Part shown: positions 61,301 through 64,000 of the stretch, in pieces
Layout of the letters: each line of letters starts with the position of its first letter
Numbering within the stretch: position 1 is the first letter of the stretch
Origin: Bagarius yarrelli
Lineage: Eukaryota > Chordata > Actinopteri > Siluriformes > Sisoridae
Direction: 5' to 3'
Length of the DNA stretch: 64,000 nt
Assembly (NCBI GenBank): GCA_005784505.1
Contig: VCAZ01000191.1
Location: 248,001 to 312,000 of the forward strand
Position numbers and translations under genes: made by a program
Notes under the pieces: generated by a model
Database searches by the model: none
What the model was told of the DNA's origin: nothing
The model's input: the letters and a program-made list of their open reading frames with translations, nothing else

Positions 61301-64000
61301 CCCCGCTGGCCTGGATGACCTGGTAATCCATCTTTACCAGCAGGACCCTGAATATAAAACACAGAAACACTGTTATGCCATGTGACCACACTGAGTAAAT
61401 TTATAAACTAAGAAAAAGCTTGTACACTTACATTTGCTCCCTTTGGTCCAATCTCTCCTACACGACCCTGTGGCCCTTGAGGTCCCTTAAACAGAAATAG
61501 ATTACTCATACGTTTGTGTGTGTGCACATGTCTATGTGTGTGTGTGTGTGTGTGTATACACACTCGCTCCCCCGATGGTCCTGGAGGTCCATCGCTTCCT
61601 GCTGAACCCTTCAAGACAAAAAAACATAATCCAAACATAATGTGAAAAAATGTTAACACTCTTATTTAAACACTAATATCACAGCAAAAGGGTGTTTACC
61701 TTCTCTCCTGACTTTCCAGTTGGTCCTCTTGCACCTCGTGCTCCACGTGCACCCTGTGAGTAACACACACACAAATACTATTGTTTTGGCCTCCATTGTC
61801 TTACATTAGTAGATAAAATAAGCAAATAAGGTGGACACTATTGAGAAAGTGAAATAGACAATAAATTAGATGATGAGCTAGATGGTGAGGTGGATGGTGA
61901 AACCGATAGTAAGATGGTAAGATGGATGGTGAGGTGTATGGAGAGAAAAATGTTGACGTGGATGGCGAGAGTTCTTGTCCTGCTCCTTGCCAGAAAAAAA
62001 TTAAGATCAGCAGAGATCTCAACACAGATCCTGCCTTCTACCATGCTCTCCTGTCCAAGTTCTCTCCGGCTGTGACCTCGGCAAAGACTGCATTCATCTT
62101 CTATTTTATTGTCAGAATTTTTAACACTAGTATTAGATTTCATGCTGTCCTGAAATCCTACATATTACAGGATGTCTTGTCCGCTTAGGCCACTCAGTTG
62201 CTTGTTCAGTCTCTTGTAATTTAATCAACTAGACTACTGCAACTCTTGGCAGTTTTACATCTGAGTGCAATTCGTTTTCTGCAGATGACCCAGAATGCAG
62301 CTGTACAAGTAGTTTTCAGTCTCCCAAAATTTCTACACACCACCCTATTGCTGCGCTCTCATTACTGGCTTCCAGTAGCTGCATCAGATTCAAAACACTG
62401 ATTCTTGCCTACAAAGCCAAAAACAAAGCAGCAACCTCCTATCGTAACGCAGTCATCACTCCTCGCATTGCACTGCGCTCCCTCAGATCTGCAAGCACCG
62501 CTCAACTGGTCCCACCAGCCACTAAGATGCTAACCCTAACTCTAACCCTAACCCTCAACACTTTTCTCTGCTCTGGCATTGAGATGGTGGAATGAATTTC
62601 CCATTTAAATATGATTGATGACCCATATCTTTCTAAAATACCTAGCACTTGAGATTTAAAATCTATTTATTGAAAATGCCTGCTCTTTATCAATGTTGCT
62701 CTTTATCTATGCTGCCCTTTTCAACAGTTTTAGTGTGTTGGTAATTTTTTTGTCGTTTGTTAGTTTTATAATTTAGCATACTAGCATTGAGCTGTTCAGT
62801 GATGACTCAAAGTCTTGTTTCTCTGGATAATAGTGTCTACTTAATTATTTAAATGTAAATGTAAATGTGAAAAGATAATAAAGAGGATGGTGGAGTGGAC
62901 AGTTAGACAGTTGTTGCCACGAGGGTAAGGTGGATAGTGAGACAAATGGTAAGGTGGATAGTGAGACAGCTGGTAAAGTGGATGGTAAGGTTAGTAGTGA
63001 GACAGATGGTGTGATGGACGGTAAAGTGAACACTGAAACAGATGATACAGTGGATGGTGAAGCCACAGTGAGTTGTTTGGTGAGCTAGACAGTGAGACTG
63101 GTGATAAGGTGGTTGATAAGAAGTATGGTAGATAGATAGATAGTGAGGTGGACACTTACATTGGGACCTCTTTGTCCTGCAGCACCGGCAGGACCTGTTG
63201 GGCCCTAAACCAAAAAACATGCTTCAATAAAATTAAACAGAGGAGATTAATAAACTTGAAATAACCTAATTAGGTCTGGCATACGTACGAGCTGTACTTT
63301 TTTAAAAGATTATTTCAGTGCAGCTGCTGGGAGAATAGTGACTACTGTACAATTTACAATGTTGTAATATTGTTTGGGTGTAAATGTATCAAGAATATAT
63401 ATTGACCTTTCGTCCTTTCTCTCCTAGAACCCCAACAGGCCCCAGAAAGCCATCTGCACCCTAAAAATCCCAAAACACCAGCATTAACGCTGAGCATCAT
63501 CACTGCTTACACACACACAGATATTATTGTGAATGTTTTAGTTCTGGTCTTGCCTTTGGTCCCTGACGTCCAGGGTAACCTGGCAACCCAGGGACACCGA
63601 GTTTACCCTGAATAAAGAAAAAGTGATCTATGTTATAGGGGATTGCATTATGTCAATAAATAGTTATAAAAAAGATTATTAATGATTTATTAATGATGCC
63701 TTTTCTCCAGCAATGCCCGCAGGCCCTGGGTCTCCTAGCGGGCCTGACTGACCCTTTAAACCTTCTGAACCGTCCTCTCCACGCATACCTGTGGGTCCTT
63801 GAACTCCCTGCGTAGGTAAAGTCGGGCAACAGCATCAGTGGATACCAAATTTAGCAATTACCCTACCTAAAAATGGTTTGTGTGTGTTAAAAATTACATC
63901 GTCTCCTTTTCCACCCATTTCTCCTTTTGCTCCTGGAAATCCGTCTTCACCCTAAAACACAACACACAATGGTCAGAACAAGGGAAAAACACACTATAGG
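49015..64000 (-). CDS. col5a3: Fibrillar procollagen, alpha-3(V)-like (C-terminal part; continues beyond the window)
   Basis: This encodes a clade-B (type V/XI) fibrillar procollagen, secreted into the matrix and assembled as a triple helix from its C-propeptide. The five 3' exons (49015-49161, 50229-50462, 50541-50609, 50694-50806, 50914-51205) encode the linker and COLF1 propeptide: a furin-type RNRR site at 51155-51166, an acidic linker, ARTCKELW, the YWIDPNQGCHRDAFKVFC block, NFTAEGKTC (N-glycan site), FQYMDEDGNPVHVVQ, YDGCQ and the ending GPVCFDG. Thirty-four Gly-X-Y exons follow upstream. The second conserved propeptide Cys (LWLC in human COL5A3) is Val here. The adjacent olfm2 in the same order as human OLFM2-COL5A3 supports the name. 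It could be a teleost duplicate. The N-propeptide and first quarter of the helix lie beyond base 64000. Confidence 0.88.
49441..49491 (+). repeat. Dispersed repeat, copy 1 (collagen intron)
   Basis: The phrases tttgttagatttactaccaa, cagaatgatatatttaacac and cctgatgg recur with substitutions at 51507-51557 (tttgttagacttaccaccaa, cagaacggtacattcaacat, tctatgg). The element class is unknown. Confidence 0.6.
51507..51557 (+). repeat. Dispersed repeat, copy 2 (collagen intron)
   Basis: Partner of 49441-49491 in the same orientation. The flanks do not match further, suggesting two fragments of one interspersed element. Confidence 0.6.
54385..54556 (+). mobile_element. V-SINE/Mermaid-like SINE
   Basis: It has the tRNA-like head gattagcgcagtggttaagg and gggttttgttccctgcac, then ctgggcccctaagcaaggcc, and ends ggctgtgaatgtaaatg. 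It lies beside the minisatellite in the collagen intron that also carries the LINE. Confidence 0.8.
54557..54755 (+). repeat. Minisatellite, left part (GATTGGCTGAGAGC / CAGCAGTACAGTGTGTTC units)
   Basis: Tandem units of about 30 bases contain ctgattggctgagagcgata, acaacatgttctgaatagtt and gacagcagtacagtgtg. The array resumes at 58826 after the LINE, so the two parts were once contiguous. Confidence 0.85.
54756..58825 (+). mobile_element. L2-clade LINE, 5'-truncated and broken
   Basis: It opens inside the end of an ORF1: an open stretch at 54773-54913 carries the GRDGVHP motif (the Asp-x-x-His block of SGNH/GDSL esterases found in fish L2 ORF1 proteins) and ends TGA. ORF2 follows with endonuclease motifs (NIRSLTSK, LTETWT, GDFN, SDHHLI) between 55010 and 55904, then reverse transcriptase (FRPHHSTETAL, LLDLSAAFDTIDH, GVPQGSVLGP, CYADDTQLY) from about 56312 to 57483, and a C-terminal LDYCN...LHWLPV segment to 57990. 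ORF2 is interrupted by several frameshifts and in-frame stops, so it is not functional. The 3' UTR contains a (CT)n run and ends aagcgctatacaaataaaac followed by GAATT repeats. A TAATT pair at both ends may be the target-site duplication. Orientation is opposite to the collagen gene. Confidence 0.92.
58287..58371 (+). repeat. (CT)n microsatellite in the LINE 3' UTR
   Basis: An uninterrupted CT run of about 80 bases, the longest perfect simple repeat in the window. Confidence 0.97.
58826..58900 (+). repeat. Minisatellite, right part
   Basis: The units ggctgagagcattacggtgt and attggctgagagcaatacag continue the array broken at 54755 by the LINE. Confidence 0.85.
60637..60822 (+). mobile_element. 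V-SINE/Mermaid-like SINE
   Basis: The head agtggtggctcatggttaac and gtgggttcgattcccaag is followed by ttgggcccctgagcaagggg and the end gctgtaaatgtaaatat. The B box is well kept. It sits in a collagen intron, opposite to the gene. Confidence 0.85.
61525..61563. repeat. (TG)n microsatellite abutting a collagen exon
   Basis: The TG run at about 61535-61555 ends in tatacacac right beside the 45-base exon 61564-61608, so on the minus strand the donor GTGTGTATA is formed by the repeat itself. Confidence 0.8.
61865..61975 (+). repeat. Minisatellite, left part (GATGGTGAGGTGGATGGTGA type)
   Basis: Imperfect tandem units of about 12-20 bases such as gatggtgaggtggatggtga and gtaagatggatggtgagg. The array resumes at 62880 after a LINE remnant. 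Confidence 0.8.
61976..62873 (+). mobile_element. Decayed L2/CR1-like LINE 3' end
   Basis: Scattered frames encode remnants of the segment after the reverse transcriptase (LDYCN-like near 62230, TQNAAVQVV near 62290, HYWLPVAAS near 62365, LRSASTAQLVP-like near 62490). It ends ctacttaattatttaaatgt and aaatgtaaatgtg, a typical AATGT tail. It is older and more damaged than the copy at 54756. It contains telomere-like repeats at 62530-62556. Confidence 0.7.
62530..62556 (+). repeat. Short interstitial telomere-like repeat
   Basis: About four copies of CTAACC, with one variant (ctaactctaaccctaac), inside the LINE remnant. Confidence 0.8.
62880..63147 (+). repeat. Minisatellite, right part
   Basis: Units of the type gtggatagtgagacagatgg and taaggtggatagtgagac repeat for about 260 bases up to the collagen exon at 63160. 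It matches the array at 61865-61975. Confidence 0.88.

Larger units (their letters stand above)
51369..63951 (-). other. Triple-helix exon block of the collagen gene (34 exons)
   Basis: Exons, lowest coordinate first: 51369-51422, 51669-51704, 51839-51892, 51978-52085, 52181-52234, 52326-52379, 52455-52562, 52688-52741, 52845-52898, 52994-53047, 53356-53409, 53492-53599, 53766-53819, 53911-53964, 54062-54115, 54243-54296, 59010-59117, 59295-59348, 59442-59495, 59580-59687, 59937-60044, 60208-60261, 60405-60494, 60883-60990, 61115-61168, 61294-61347, 61432-61485, 61564-61608, 61700-61753, 63160-63204, 63407-63460, 63554-63607, 63700-63807 and 63898-63951. Each begins with a Gly codon and encodes whole Gly-X-Y triplets. 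Sizes are 36, 45, 54, 90 and 108 bases, the usual fibrillar set. They give about 756 residues, roughly three quarters of a helix. Two introns (donor sides at 63553 and 63699) appear to start with GC. Confidence 0.9.

Overview
This window is vertebrate nuclear DNA, almost certainly from a teleost fish. The evidence is small GT-AG exons separated by AT-rich introns, abundant (CA)n and (GA)n microsatellites, tRNA-derived SINEs of the kinds common in ostariophysan fishes (DANA/HE1-like and V-SINE/Mermaid-like), an L2-clade LINE and short inverted-repeat DNA elements. I see no bacterial operon, CRISPR array, virus or plasmid.

Six protein-coding genes were reconstructed exon by exon, all on the minus strand. 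In increasing coordinate they are: camsap3-like (1-8910, the 5' ten coding exons; the rest lies beyond base 1), lpar2 (14741-19364, three coding exons, 358 aa), akap8l (27858-35193, 13 coding exons, 662 aa), mvb12a (38036-41165, nine coding exons, 271 aa), olfm2 (44473-48004, seven coding exons, 483 aa), and a col5a3-like fibrillar collagen (49015 to beyond 64000, at least 39 coding exons). Exon phases were checked at nearly all junctions. From memory, the human orthologues all lie on the short arm of chromosome 19, with COL5A3 and OLFM2 adjacent there in the same relative order. The window is therefore a compact piece of that ancestral linkage group.

The genes do not form one pathway. They cover microtubule minus-end capping (camsap3), lysophosphatidic-acid signalling (lpar2), a nuclear zinc-finger A-kinase anchor (akap8l), an ESCRT-I subunit (mvb12a), a secreted olfactomedin (olfm2) and matrix collagen (col5a3). 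Spacers of 1 to 8.5 kb hold mostly simple repeats and transposable-element debris. The largest insertion is a 4.07 kb L2-clade LINE on the plus strand inside a collagen intron (about 54756-58825). It is 5'-truncated and broken by frameshifts.

The points most worth a second look are: the collagen C-propeptide has Val where the second conserved Cys is expected, and keeps a furin-type RNRR site; two neighbouring collagen introns appear to use GC donors; both LINE copies in that gene lie inside minisatellite arrays; near-consensus CTCF motifs sit around lpar2 and akap8l in a convergent arrangement; and one akap8l exon is flanked by near-identical direct repeats. I found no evidence of a previously undescribed biological system here.
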